64,000 nt of DNA from Pyrrhosoma nymphula (Eukaryota; Arthropoda; Insecta; Odonata; Coenagrionidae), in assembly GCA_963573305.1 (NCBI GenBank), contig OY754329.1:149059266-149123265 (forward strand), in the 5' to 3' direction. The notes under the pieces were generated by a model. It made no database searches and was not told the DNA's origin. It was given only the letters and a program-made list of their open reading frames with translations. The position numbers and the translations under genes were made by a program. Numbering within the stretch: position 1 is the stretch's first letter; each line of letters begins with the position of its first letter. Positions 35,409 through 46,745 of the stretch are shown one piece after another.

Positions 35409-36639
35409 CTCCGGAAACGCATTCCTACTAATGAAAATTTGCATTTAACTCAAAAACGTATTTCGTAGAACCTCTTATTTTCAGTATTGAACCGTATACC
35501 TACAAAAGTATCAGTTAAAACAGAAACGTAGGGAAAGGTATTACCATCGAGGTATAAGTTTGGATCATGAAAAGGGTATATTCACAAACCATGGGTCGAC
35601 CACGTTAGTCAGGTCGATAAAGTGCCAACCACTTAAGCCCTGCCTCGGGAATGGAAACCGCGTTAGTTTTAGTATTAAGAAAAGGTAATGCGGAATGACG
35701 TCACCTCATTTCTTGAGGTTCTTATAACCAAATTCTTTCACAACCAATACGAAACTAATTCAAAGAAAAGGCAATGGAACTGTAAATCTACTCAATGGAT
35801 CAATTCGATGCCTCGCAGCTGCCATTATGTAATGACATGAATCATAGAGTAATTTTCCTCAATTTATCGGTCCCAACCGCGGATTAGGCAACTCAGTGTC
35901 AACCCTTGGCAATGGCCAAATGAGTTGGAGAAACTTTGGCAGGGACAAGGATTACTCGTGTGGGTAATCACTCTTTTCATTGCATCGACTACTTGATGAT
36001 GTACCACAGTTATATGTTCAACTGCGAAGTAGGAGGCACTACTAAGTGGCAGAGCTACTAAAAGGAGCCACAAAATTTAGATATACAAATTTATCGAGAA
36101 TTTCAAATTCGAGCCGAGGATATTGCAGTACTTTCATATGCAATGCAGAAGAAGTACAAAGGATTCTACCACGAAAGCAATTATCCAAGCATCTCATTGG
36201 CCAGACAGAAAATATCACGAAGGATGCCTAATGTAAAAGGAGATAAATTCGCTCTGCAGAGGAAATCATGTCGGTCGCAGCGTTCGTATTATTATTATTT
36301 TTTTGTCGCGAGACGAGCTAAGAGAGATAAGAAGACTTCCGCACACTTCTCAGGAATACCGAGCGACGACGTGAAGGGGGATGGGGGGTGCGGGAGGAGA
36401 CAAGAGGTCCTTGGAATGTTTTCGTCTCTTTCCTGCTGAGAGCGTCGAGTGGCACTCGTGGAAACCATGAATGGGGAAGACGCTTGTGGGTGCCCATCGC
36501 GTGGAAAGAAAAGCAAAAGATAATATTCAAAGCCGGACGAGTCAGTGCACTTCCTGCACATGCAATAGTCGTTGTCCCTCGTGCACTCTTATAGTGCAAA
36601 TGATTTGGTAGGCAGTAAGTCACGGAGCGCTGCAGCCGC
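35409..36639. other. No recognisable gene
   Basis: Mixed composition. From about 36.28 kb the sequence is GC-richer, with frames open on both strands. I recognise none of them. Confidence 0.4.
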
Positions 36640-36992
36640 AGATGGGAATGAGGCCCTTGCCAGAGATGAGGCTGGTTGCAGCCTCTTCTCTCGAAATGTC
36701 TATGGCAATAAGGCTGTCAATCAATCACTGCGGATGATGAAGGCTTCAGTTAGCCCGCGGCGTTTTCTTGACCAAATCGGCGGGTGGTATTTAAGTAGGA
36801 ACTTCAATAAGTAACAGACGTCTTCAGATTTTTGTGGTTGCCAGAATTAGATTGAATGACATACATATTTATAGATAGATAGATATGAATTACATACATA
36901 TTTATACCGTTTAGGGATCAAATTAATGCAGTGAGAGCTCAATTCTAACTCATGGACAAAGCTAAAATATTTTCTTCTCATCCCAGTCCATT
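36640..36992 (+). mobile_element. LINE 3' end, left arm of a long inverted repeat
   Basis: The translation AVNQSLRMMKASVSPRRFL resembles the C-terminus of RTE-like LINEs. The part from 36713 to 36992 is about 90% identical to the reverse complement of 37715-37967. This arm has an extra roughly 30 bp with GATAGATAGATA and a second copy of ACATACATATTTATA. Confidence 0.6.
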
Positions 36993-37714
36993 TGCAGTTT
37001 AGGCCATTTGGACATTTTGGAACTTTTACGAGATACTGAAACTTCCGCTTTCGACAATGTCGGATTTGGGTTACTTTTACGTAGACACATTCGTCAAGTA
37101 AAATCCATTAACGGGCCTAAAATTCAAAAATCGGCTCATTGAATAAAAAATGGGTTCATCTATGAGTACACCAAGTTTCATGCTAGCATGTTGACAAAAT
37201 TCGCAGCCATAGTTTCTTAAAACATTTATCTCAGTCCGGCACTCTCTCCAGTGGGGCTTATTCTGTATGGCATCTGAATTTCCGAGTCTCGAAAGTAACG
37301 AAATGTTTACGTCACAGCCTCGAAAATTTCAAATAGTGCGATTCATAAGTTCAGGTTTGTCGGGGCTTTGACGTCACATCCGAGGTTTGCCGAGGCACAA
37401 TTGCCAAGGTTCAACCGTGTCAAGTCCTTACTGAATAAGGCTTCAGAACGGTGCTATACCATATGCGTCCCTAAAGAGACGACCATCAGGAACTCACACA
37501 CGTTGTCATTGGGATCCTTTCGAAATGGAGAAATTAATGGAAACGTTGGCGTATTTGACACCACGTGCAATTCGTTTGCAGCCTTTTCTTTAACATTTTG
37601 GCAGAAAAAATCTCTACGAATTAAAGGAAACGCCCAACATCCCATGCGACGTCTTCGTGAATTTTCAGCCGGATACATATATGATAACTAGTGAATTTTT
37701 CATGGGGTGGCAAG
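36993..37714. other. Spacer between inverted LINE ends
   Basis: This 722-bp segment has frames on both strands but no recognisable motif. It is the loop of the inverted repeat and may be unrelated unique DNA. Confidence 0.5.
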
Positions 37715-38110
37715 AATGGACTGAGATGAGAATAAAATATTTTAGCTTTGTCCATTACCGTTAGAATTGAGCTCTCACTGCATTAACTTGATCCCTAAAC
37801 GGTATAAATATGTATGCCATTTACAATATAATTCTGGCAACCACAAAAATCTGAACACGTCCGTTACTTAATGAAAAGTTCCTACTTAAATACCGCCCGC
37901 CGATTTGGTCGAGAAAACGCAGCGGGCTAACTGAAGCCTTCATCATCCGTAGAGATTGATTGACAGCAGCTCTCCACTCCATTCTCTTCTCGGCTAACCG
38001 CTTCATTCCTTCATTACCCCTCTCTTAGACATTCCTCATAATTTTCTTAACGTGTTCTATACTTCTTCTAAATCGGTAATTCTTCCAATACGTTTTCCTT
38101 ACAACATCAC
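37715..38110 (-). mobile_element. LINE C-terminus and 3' end, right arm of a long inverted repeat
   Basis: On the minus strand the frame reads MKRLAEKRMEWRAAVNQS, then LRMMKASVSPLRFLDQIGG, typical of the last residues of an RTE-like LINE polymerase. Upstream (about 38.0-38.1 kb) IEHVKKIMRNV with a stop continues the similarity. The 3' untranslated part runs to 37715, where similarity to the left arm ends. Coding lesions make it a dead fragment. Confidence 0.6.
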
Positions 38111-41100
38111 ACTCAAGAGGCTATTATGTCTCAAAACATGTCCAGTAGATTTGTCTCCTCAACTCCTTAGAGTTTTCATTAAATATGATTAACCCTGACT
38201 CTTCATAATACGTTTTAATTGGTGATCCTTTGCGTCCATTAGATGTACATATTTCTTCAATAGTACCACGTTTCATATGCTTCTTATTCTTATCTGATCT
38301 ACTTCCATTACGGTACAAGTTGCCAGGCAAAATTAAAAGATAGGTAAACTTATAATTCATATTATGTTATCAATGTGAAATCTAATTGCCATTGGCGAGT
38401 CTAAGGTACGTATGTTCTGACTTCAGCCACCGGAGGAACTGCAAAAAAAGAACACGAGTAAATCCATTCATTCATGGACGCTCGATAGATGATATTAAGT
38501 TTTTCGTCAGAAAAATACATACACATTCTCCCTTCTCAGACGTTCAAAACATCCCTTTTCTCAGCACGCCCATGAAATCAATGCGCATATCTTTAACTAG
38601 TGAGCGTGCAAACTTTATAATACCTTCGTGATGAGACCGAAATTTTGAGGCATTTGAGTGACGGCCCCGCGACAATTAACGGGTTCAACAGGGCGTGATT
38701 TCTGGTACGTGAATAATTTCAGCCGGCTACTTTCCCAGGCCCTCGATTGACCACAAGGGATCATTATGCAACCTTTTATGCAAATCCCAACGCCGCTGAA
38801 TCGTGTGTCGGGAATAGAAAAGAACAAGAATGGGCACACCTCAAGCAAATTGACAGGGTAGGATTTGGGAGAAGGAAACTTAGCCTTGAAACTGGAAGCG
38901 AAGGAGAAAAGAGGCGATTATGTCTGGTAAGGCATTAGGAATAGCCATACTGACTGGCTGTGAGAGTTATCTAACTAAATTCCCGCTAATACAAAGTGAC
39001 TAAATTGGTAAGTTCATTAGGAGTATTACGACGATATGTCATAGCCACATTCCACAGGATTCTTTGAAAATAATTATCTTGTTAGGGAATACTTATGCAA
39101 AGTAATAAGAAAGTAAACCTCAAGCCACTCAGCTACAGCCTAACTTAAGATTACCATACCGTGTGTTGCTAATGTAACGGCGGTCAAGCCAATAAAATTG
39201 AATATACAGTTGGCAGGGGTTATTTTAAGACAAGGGAAGTAACCCTAGCATCAGAATGAATTTTTCAAACCAATCCGTATATAGGAAGACCAATTACACA
39301 AAAAGAAAGAAAACATAATAAGCACCAGCGCAAATTGAGACAAGAAAAGGTGGAAATAATTCATGCATGAATGGTGAAGTAATTTTACTTCGTCGACATC
39401 TTAACGCTGATGCCCCAATTACCAGTTAGAGGGAGAGTTACCAGAGAGTTAGTTGCATCACCAATTCATCTCCGTTCAAGGCAAATTTCCAATTGGGTTA
39501 TAAAAGTAAGATATTCTCGCCTACAGTCCATATTGGCAAGGTAGGCGTCGTCATATTTGATAAGATGTAGTCGCGGGAGAATTAAATCATCTTAGCCAAT
39601 AAAAATCAACAAACTTCTGATGCTAGAAAAAAAATTCACAAGTACATTATAGTCCGACCAAATATGCCATCTAAATCTTTCAAAAGTAGATAGACAATTA
39701 TTGCAGAAAAGAATATTGGCGATGTAAGTATTTTTTTATGGTTAGAATCAAGTGTGGCACCGCTCGATTTAAGTGAGGTGGGAGAGCCAGTGAGGAAAGA
39801 GGTGTAACGTCTCCTGCAATTTCATTTTATATGTTATTTGAATACTTGTCACCCTGGCATCCTAACAAAAGCCTACTTTTGATAGCATTCTCCTCCTCAA
39901 TACGGTCAGCCTTAGATATAAAGTATGCCTCCCATGTCTCCTAATCACGTAGATTGACCATTTCCGAAAAACGAATAACCCCAGCTAAAGATACATAACA
40001 AGCGTGCCTTGCAAAAATGCAATACGCGATGAAAGATTAGATGAACCTTCTATAAAAGCTGCATGAAATTGCCGAAATCAACGCCTTTCGAGATCTATGC
40101 CGTTGCAACTAATATGAAGTGGAAGACTAATGGCGTAAAAGGAAACCAACCGTAAAAATCAACTGAATAAAGGTAAGACGTTATACTGCGATCTCTTAAA
40201 CCAGCGTTCAGTGTTAAAATGAGAAAGATTATATTATATTCCCGAGATGTTTCACAACTTATTTTCAACTTAAAAAATCGCATCTCATTTTTATGCTTAC
40301 CGTTTTCCAAAGAGGTCAGCATAGCGTCATTTTTCAACGAAGGGTGTTTACAACGGTGTCGCGCAAAATCACACTTTGGTAATTCAATATCTCTCAGCAA
40401 AGCAACAAGTAAATTACGCAAAGGGAAATCGCGTCGAGACAAAATAACTTTCACCACAACCAGATAATATCGAATTTTAACAATTGCTGCAAATTGAATC
40501 ACAATAGCTCAACAAGACGGTTCCGAGGATTAAAAAAAAATATTTACGAAGCGTGAAATGAGCATTTTTTTGACGCCTCAAAACTTACCGGTCCATGCTG
40601 AAGCACAGCAGTATATTTTTAAGTAGTTCAATAGGACAGTGTCAATAAACTTTTAGCAAGCGTAACTCGCTAACACTCGATGTTAGAGCCAGACATTCAC
40701 TGGAATCGTTTTAATCTGGAATTTCAGTTTGATATTGCAGATCACGAAAAAAAACTCGGCTGTTAACATTCTAAATCAGCCGTCTGACACCTTTAAACAG
40801 CTACAGGGTTAAGGGTTCCTTTAAATTCTCACAGCAAATGATAACATGACAAAGGTCCAAACAACCTCTAATCGAATTCCTCGAATTTGTTACACTAGCT
40901 CCTGTATCCCGACGTTTAACGTAGGGTGACTCCACATACCGATGTAACAGTAGAGTTGTCTGTTGGTTACAGAGACTATTATCTTGTGTATAGTGCCAAC
41001 AGGTGCACATGGAATGGACATTCTTCCCAGGTTTGTTACCAGAATGATATTGTGCAACGTAGAATTTAATTTATATTGACTTAAATTATTTTGTGCACAA

Positions 41101-41169
41101 CTTTATCCCAGGATACTTCAAGCCTTTACGCATTTTATTTAAAAATCCTATTCCTTTTAAATTATCATC
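38111..41169. other. No recognisable gene
   Basis: AT-rich DNA. A 78-codon minus-strand frame at 38124-38360 could be more of the LINE but shows no firm match. The 135-codon minus frame at 40095-40502 has no motif. Confidence 0.4.
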
Positions 41170-41330
41170 CCTGCTTGCCTAACATGCTCATTTTTATTCC
41201 TCTCATCCATAAACATCCCATCATTAATCCCGTCCCAACCACTTGGAATCTTCATTTCCTCCAGAAGATTTCTTTTTTCCACCACCAAGTGCAACAAATT
41301 TTCATTTTTCTTCAATTTTGAAGTAACTTC
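41170..41330 (-). pseudogene. RTE-like LINE, copy C: C-terminal fragment
   Basis: The minus-strand frame has NENLLHLVVEKRNLLEEM, which aligns with NEELLDMVGGERKLLDEM of copy B. Downstream nucleotides still resemble copies A and B (CATCCATAAA, CCAGAAGATTTC). Only about 150 bp remain. Confidence 0.5.
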
Positions 41331-42689
41331 TTCCCTGAGTAAGAACATCATTATCATCAAAATGTCATACAAAGCGAAAGAAAATGCAAGCACGGATAAA
41401 GCGCTAAATTTGACTTCACATTAAATCATACTACCGGTTTGTTGTTCAAGAAACCAATGAAAGGATTAAATAACACAATTTTCTCATATTTTAGCTTTTT
41501 CACTGTTTTTCGTAGTTTCTCTACCTGGCGTTCCCTTTTGCATTCGTCAATTATTTCGATCACTGCCATAACACTATAGAATCTCATTAATATCTTGAAA
41601 CATGCTTACGTGCCTGTAAGCTAGCATGGGGTCAGTCCTGCATAAAAACAAATGGCATTTAGCATCTAAGTCACATCATTAATATAAGAGATCTATTTCA
41701 GGAAAAAACAGCACCAAAGAAGCCGGAAAATACCTACTGCACTTACTTCATCTTATCATAAGGAACTAGGTGCCCAAGTTTTTTTAAACGAAATTAGTCT
41801 CTCCTGTTTTTGTAACCTACTTCGCGAGACAAAATGTAAGAAATTTCAACCAATTTCGACACAGTAGAATAATAACAGATTGACAGTACCAAAAGAAAGC
41901 CAGTGGCGATATCCATTAAGTCAACGCGCAAGTATGGAAAGCCAAGGCCGCAGTTTTGTATTCCGTTTCGGACGTGGATGCTATACAGGTCTTCGCACTA
42001 TCATAGAATAAAGAATAGCAGATCAATTCTTTACTCTGAGGCAACTGATTTCAGGTAAGACGGAGCGATATAACCATAGCAGTTGGGGCAGTTATGAACC
42101 CAAAAATACTCCATGCCAAAATGGAAAGCAAAGTGGTTTAGTTCCAAAGTGCCACAGGCAGACCAGCATTCAAATACCTCGAGCTGTCTACACGCTCAAT
42201 GAGTTACATGCGCCAATATCACCGACATCGACTCTGGATGGACGTCAAGAGGTCATTCACCACACCGGAAAATCCAATTGGCAAAGGTTCCTTTCACTAC
42301 CATTCAGACTCTAACTCAACAGAAAATATGGCCATTATTCCGGTGACAATTATCTTCCGAGCGCTTTGCATCTCAATTATCAACGTAACGAGGAGCCACC
42401 TTTCAAAAATATATTTCTATATTTTAGAAAAATAAACGATTAGATACTTAAAATAAAGAATATTTTTCAAAAGCATCTCATAGATTCCATTTTAGACTTG
42501 AGAATGAATAATGCACTTAAAATATTTGGGTATTTAAAAGTATAATTGCATTCAAAAACGTGGTAAACCTCTGGTGCAGACAAAGACAGGCATATAAACC
42601 GAGCTGAAACCATCAACTAAAAATCGCATCACGGTTTACTCCTGTATGGTTTGACTTTAATGAATTGAAGATGTGTGGCAAATGTTTTC
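41331..42689. other. No recognisable gene
   Basis: AT-rich sequence with nothing I can identify on either strand. Confidence 0.4.
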
Positions 42690-42699
42690 TTATTTTTTT

Positions 42700-43404
42700 A
42701 ATATTTCTTTTTAATGTTTTCATAAACCATCTACCAAAGTGCATAAAAAAACCCGTTTGCTCTATGCAGATGACTTTAAAGTCTCAAGGGATATTGTCAG
42801 TCCATCTGATTGTCTTAGTCTACAAGAAGACCTTGATAACCTTGAAAAATGGTGTAACAACTGGAAATTATTCCCAAATTTGTCGAAGTGTAATACTCTG
42901 ACCTTTTCATTGAAAAAGAAGAGAATTAATCATAGTTATAGATTGTTGGGAGCTTCTCTTGAGCAAGTTTCTACAATAAATGACCTAGATGTGAAATTGG
43001 ACACTAATTTTACTTTTAATTATCATGTGAGTGAAGTATGTTCAAAGGCGTTTAGGCTTCTGGGCTTTTTGAAACGTAGTACATGTGACAACTTTTCAGT
43101 ACAAATTATGATTCGCTCTTACTGCACCATTGTACGACCTATTTTAGAGTATGCTACGGTCGTCTGGAATCCGTATCATAAAAACCAAATTAACGCGATC
43201 GAAAAAGTACAGCTGCGTTTTATGAAATGGTTGTGCATGAAAGAAAATGTTACATATCATAGGTGCGATTATGAGAACCTGTGTTCCAAGTGTAACTTGT
43301 ACACGCTAGAGACTAGGCGTAAAGTTATTGACAGCGTTTTCTGCCGAAATATTTTAACAGGTTCCATTGCATCAAGTGAGTTACTAAGTGCTATTTATTT
43401 TTAA
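42700..43404 (+). pseudogene. LINE reverse transcriptase, palm to thumb
   Basis: FLFNVFINHLPKCIK is read in one frame. After an A run near 42745-42752 the next frame gives KTRLLYADDFKV with an intact YADD active site. It continues through DNLEKWCNNWKL, KCNTLTF, YRLLGASLE and CSKAFRLLGFLKRS, then TIVRPILEYATVVWNPYH and QLRFMKWLCM. One frameshift in the A run and the inserted transposon disrupt it. The frame stops at 43402-43404 at the edge of the insertion; that TAA is made from the duplicated target and the element's first base. Confidence 0.85.
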
Positions 43405-43575
43405 AGGCGCTACACACGTTCCGACCAAACCACCCAACTGTCGGGACCAACTAAGTTGGAGCCGACGGTTGGCGGGTGTGTAGGCCTGTCGCCCGACGAA
43501 AACAGTCTGACCCGACGCGTCGGTCGGGCGGTTGGTCCTAACAGACCATCCAACCGCCGACCGCCCTACCCCGAT
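43405..43575 (+). repeat. Left terminal and subterminal repeat region of the Harbinger element
   Basis: The perfect inverted repeat (about 22 bp) is followed by many copies of GTCGG/CCGAC in both orientations, for example GTCGGGACC, CGACGCGTCGGTCGG and CCGACCG. The right end has the same words. Confidence 0.8.
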
Positions 43576-43683
43576 TTCCGTGGCATCGCAACGTGTGTAC
43601 CCTTATCGGCCGACTCCTGATCCCGACCCAACTCAGTTTACCCCTGGATTTGGTCGTGCGAGGGTGTGTTGATTTGTGTAGCA

Positions 43684-45700
43684 ATGGCTCAATTGTCGAA
43701 TGAAGAAAAAACAATGACCGTAGCATTGTTGGAGTGCTTGAGACAATACCGGTGTTTGTGGGACATCCAGAATGAGCATTACGCAAACCAGGATAGGAGG
43801 AACGAGGCCTATAATGCCCTCCTTGGCATTTATAAAACTAATCATCCTGATGCTACGGTATCAACCCTGAAGAAGAAGCTTGAGAATATGCGAACAGCAT
43901 ACAAAAGAGAAGAAAAAAAGGTAATAAATGATAAATAATCTTTTAGTTCATTCATTTTATTAGTAAATATTCCATGAAATTTGAGCTTAACACAGTAGTT
44001 ATAATTATTACGGTAAAAGATAATGAAAAGAATACAATATAATGTGAAATATAATGGAACAATGACATTTATTACTTTATCATTACGCCACAGGTATCAG
44101 CAAGTGAAACTACTGGGGCTGCTAGCGACCAAGTGTATGTACCTAAGCTATGGTACTACGAACATCTAAATTTTCTTAAAGAAAAACAACAGATATCAAG
44201 TGGAACAGAAACGTTGGAGGAAGAAGGCGAAACAATCGACACTCCACGTAGCGTAAGTACTTATTATATATTATAAATGCAAAACTCAGAGACCTACTCT
44301 AATCATCTGTTCTTGGAAGGTCACACTCCCTTCGTTTTTAAAATAGTGTGTTAAAATTTTTCGTACTCTATTCCCGTCTTCATATCGTTCCCTCGCGGTA
44401 GATTGACAAAGTGGTACCAGTAAAGGTAATTGTCTCCATTCACCTTGCTGAAACGTGATGTTATCAATATCCTCTCGATCAAATGATGATTCATTAACGT
44501 ATCGGTGGTTTCTCTCCAATAAGAAATTGTGCAAAACACAGCAGGCTAAAATAATAATGTCTAACTTTTCAACACTCAAAGAAATTGCTTGATGAAACAC
44601 CCTAAATCTAGATGCTAAGATGCCGAAGGCATTTTCAACCACTCTCCTTGCACGAGAAAGCCGGTAGTTGAATATACGTTCGTCGTGAGATATATTTTTA
44701 AGTGGGTAAGGTTTCATGAAATGTTTGTTCAGCCCAAACGCACTATCGCCAAGAAATACGTAAGGTACAGAGTTATTAGTGCCTTGTAACGGTGAAGGAA
44801 GAGGTAAATGAAGTGAATTATTTAACAACTTGTTATAGAAGAGAGAGTTGTAGAGGATAGTGGCGTCTGAAACGCATCCATTAGTACCAGCATTAACATA
44901 CATGAACTCATACTTGGCGTTAACGATGGCAAACAGTATTTTACTGAAAAATTTCTTATAATTGTAGTACAAGGATCCGCTCCCAGGCGGTTTTTGAACA
45001 GCGATATGCTTCCCGTCTACAGCCCCCACCGCATGATCGAAGTTCCATCATTGACGAAAACCTGTTTCCACTTCTTTCCATTCTTCTTCACATGTTGGCA
45101 ACTGAAACATGAAAAAACGTATGATTATTTTCAGGACGTTTGTGAACCAGGCGAAGAACCTCCTTCAACCTCAAAAGACTCTACGCCAACTTTTTTGCCA
45201 CCAGCTGTTGAAGGACCACCAAAAAAGAAATTAAGAAAAAGTGTTGATAAAAAAAAGAAGAAATGATCGACGCTGTCCAAGCTCTGCTTTCGACCCAGGA
45301 AAAGGAATGCGACATCATCGGTCGGTCGTTGGGAGTCCAATTACAAAAACTAGAAGCAACTCAACGAGCTATTGCCGAAAAACTATTCGCTGAAGTGATT
45401 TTTTACGGGAAAATGGACAAACTAACCCCTTTGTCTTCCATTAATTTGTATCCAACACAACTAATTCATTTTCAGTACCCTATGCGCCCTCAACATTCAC
45501 CTTCTTCTGTTTCCCCTACCTTTTCTCAATATTCCTCAGACCCCAGGACTCCTTCCCCTTCTACAAGTTCCTCTCAAACACCACAAACTACATCACTTCC
45601 TCAGCACAATCCACTCCAAACCCCTTTTCAAAATCCTCAACAATTGTTTGAAACTGAAGAATTTCAACAAGACCCTACTCTTCAGTATCAAAATATGTAA
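43684..45700 (+). pseudogene. Harbinger MADF-domain protein gene, three exons, frameshifted
   Basis: Exon 1 is 43684-43920 (79 codons, ATG start, a MADF domain: LLECLRQYRCLWDIQNEHY then LKKKLENMRTAYKREEKK). Exon 2 is 44094-44252 (53 codons, VYVPKLWYYEHLNFL). Exon 3 starts at 45135. All junctions are phase 0 with GT donors and AG acceptors. In exon 3 an A8 run (45249-45256) breaks the frame; one more A would join the KKK stretch to MIDAVQALL and the C-terminal helix ending LFAEVIFYGKMDKL, then a Ser/Pro/Gln-rich tail to 45700. In Harbinger elements this partner binds DNA and helps bring the transposase to the ends. The second intron contains the transposase's catalytic exon on the other strand. 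Confidence 0.82.
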
Positions 45701-46260
45701 TTAGTGATTTTTTAACAATGATACAATACCTGTTTACGCAATTCATTGTAATTATTAATTTAGAATTCATTAAATTTTAATTTGGATTTAACGGTAGTAA
45801 ATAAAAATATTTTACCATACATTTCTTGTACTTACCTTTCTGTATTCCTTCAGACTGTTGTAAATAGCTTCACAAGTTTCTGGTATTATTGTTGATAACA
45901 GTTGCGGAGATATGGCAGCACTATACTTCAAGTCTTCCAACGACCTTCCAGTTGCTAAATAACGGAGCGTCACCACAAGCCTCTCTTCAGCACTTACGCA
46001 TTCCCTCATAACTGTATTTTTTCTATCAATTTGAGGTTTGATCTTGCCAAGCAACTCCATGCAACACACTTCGTCCATCCTCAAATAATTTCGAAAATAA
46101 TTTCCATCCAATTCTCGAAGTAAATTCATGTGGGTGAAACTTCGTCTCTTGAGCAACCACTTCTTCACCCATACTCTTCTCTTTTTTTTATGTCATCAAG
46201 GAGAACCAAATTGGCTAAAGCCAAACCAATTTTTTGATGTTTCGAAAAATGCGGAGCCAT
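44286..46260 (-). pseudogene. Harbinger transposase (HARBI1-type), two exons, disabled
   Basis: Exon 1 is 46260-45836. It starts ATG GCT CCG and encodes GLALANLVLLDD, then, after an A8 run (46182-46189) that needs one more A, VWVKKWLLKRR and AEERLVVTLRYLATGRSLEDL. Exon 2 is 45101-44286, joined in phase 0 through donor GTAAG and acceptor CAG. It holds the DDE nuclease: GAVDGKHIAVQKP (first D), FLGDSAFGL (second D), and ARRVVENAFGILASRFRVF (E). A TGA at 45050-45048 lies just before WNFDHAVGAVDGKH. Complete length would be about 413 residues. The intron (45835-45102) contains an exon of the MADF gene. Confidence 0.88.
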
Positions 46261-46317
46261 TGCCAACACAAGCCGAAACCAACTTCACTCCACGAGATCA
46301 CGCTGTGTACTGAGAAA

Positions 46318-46437
46318 TATTTGGTAAGTTGGTCGGGTCGGGTGGATTGGTTTGGACGTCTGTAGAGCTGGCCCCGACAGGGATGGTCGGGGAGTTCGGT
46401 CGTGTCGGGTGGTCGGGTCGGAACGTGTGTAGCGCCT
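46318..46437 (-). repeat. Right terminal and subterminal repeat region of the Harbinger element
   Basis: GTCGGGTCGG, GGTCGGGGAG and TCGGGTGGTCGGG words lead to the terminal inverted repeat ending GTGTAGCGCCT. These match the left end in content but not in exact order. Confidence 0.8.
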
Positions 46438-46651
46438 TTACACACCATTGAGGAGATCTAGACATACTCCTCTACTCAAAGAACCAGCAGGGAGGGTAAA
46501 TATACGGAAGTACTCTCCAATGGTGCGGATAGTAAGAACTCTAAACGAATTTTTTTTAATTGACAGGAGTATCGATACTTTTAATGACTCCATTTCTTGT
46601 TTTAAAACAAAGATTTATGCAATTGCTAATTACAAAGAATACAATGTGTAA
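46438..46651 (+). pseudogene. LINE polymerase C-terminus, right of the Harbinger insertion
   Basis: Reading TAC ACA CCA TTG in the frame continued from the left part gives YTPLRRSRHTPLL, then KYSPMVRIVRTLNEFF and a stop at 46649-46651. This is the usual LINE C-terminal end. It continues the protein broken at 43401. No further lesion is visible in this part. Confidence 0.75.
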
Positions 46652-46745
46652 TTTGTGAGATGTTTTATTTTTTTAAGTGTGTTATGTGTGTTTTTATTTT
46701 ATTGTAATGCGCTAGTGGGGTTACCTGCATGCATTAAATAAATTA

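Larger units (their letters stand above)
43404..46437. mobile_element. PIF/Harbinger transposon (3,034 bp) with two genes
   Basis: Inverted terminal repeats of at least 22 bp begin AGGCGCTACACACG on both ends, with one extra A on the left. Target duplications are TTA at 43401-43403 and 46438-46440, the typical 3-bp site. Beyond the perfect part, both ends are packed with GTCGGG/CCCGAC words, likely subterminal binding sites. The element carries a MADF-domain gene and a HARBI1-type transposase gene, the usual pair of this superfamily. Each has at least one disabling change, so the copy looks non-autonomous though young. Confidence 0.92.
42690..46745 (+). mobile_element. Jockey/CR1-type LINE interrupted by a Harbinger transposon
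   Basis: The polymerase part at 42690-43401 and the C-terminal part from 46438 belong to one LINE. The 3' untranslated region ends near 46745 with a GCATTAAATAAATTATTA-like tail. The copy is 5'-truncated just before the polymerase active site. The 3-kb insertion lies at the codon after SAIYF. Confidence 0.8.
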
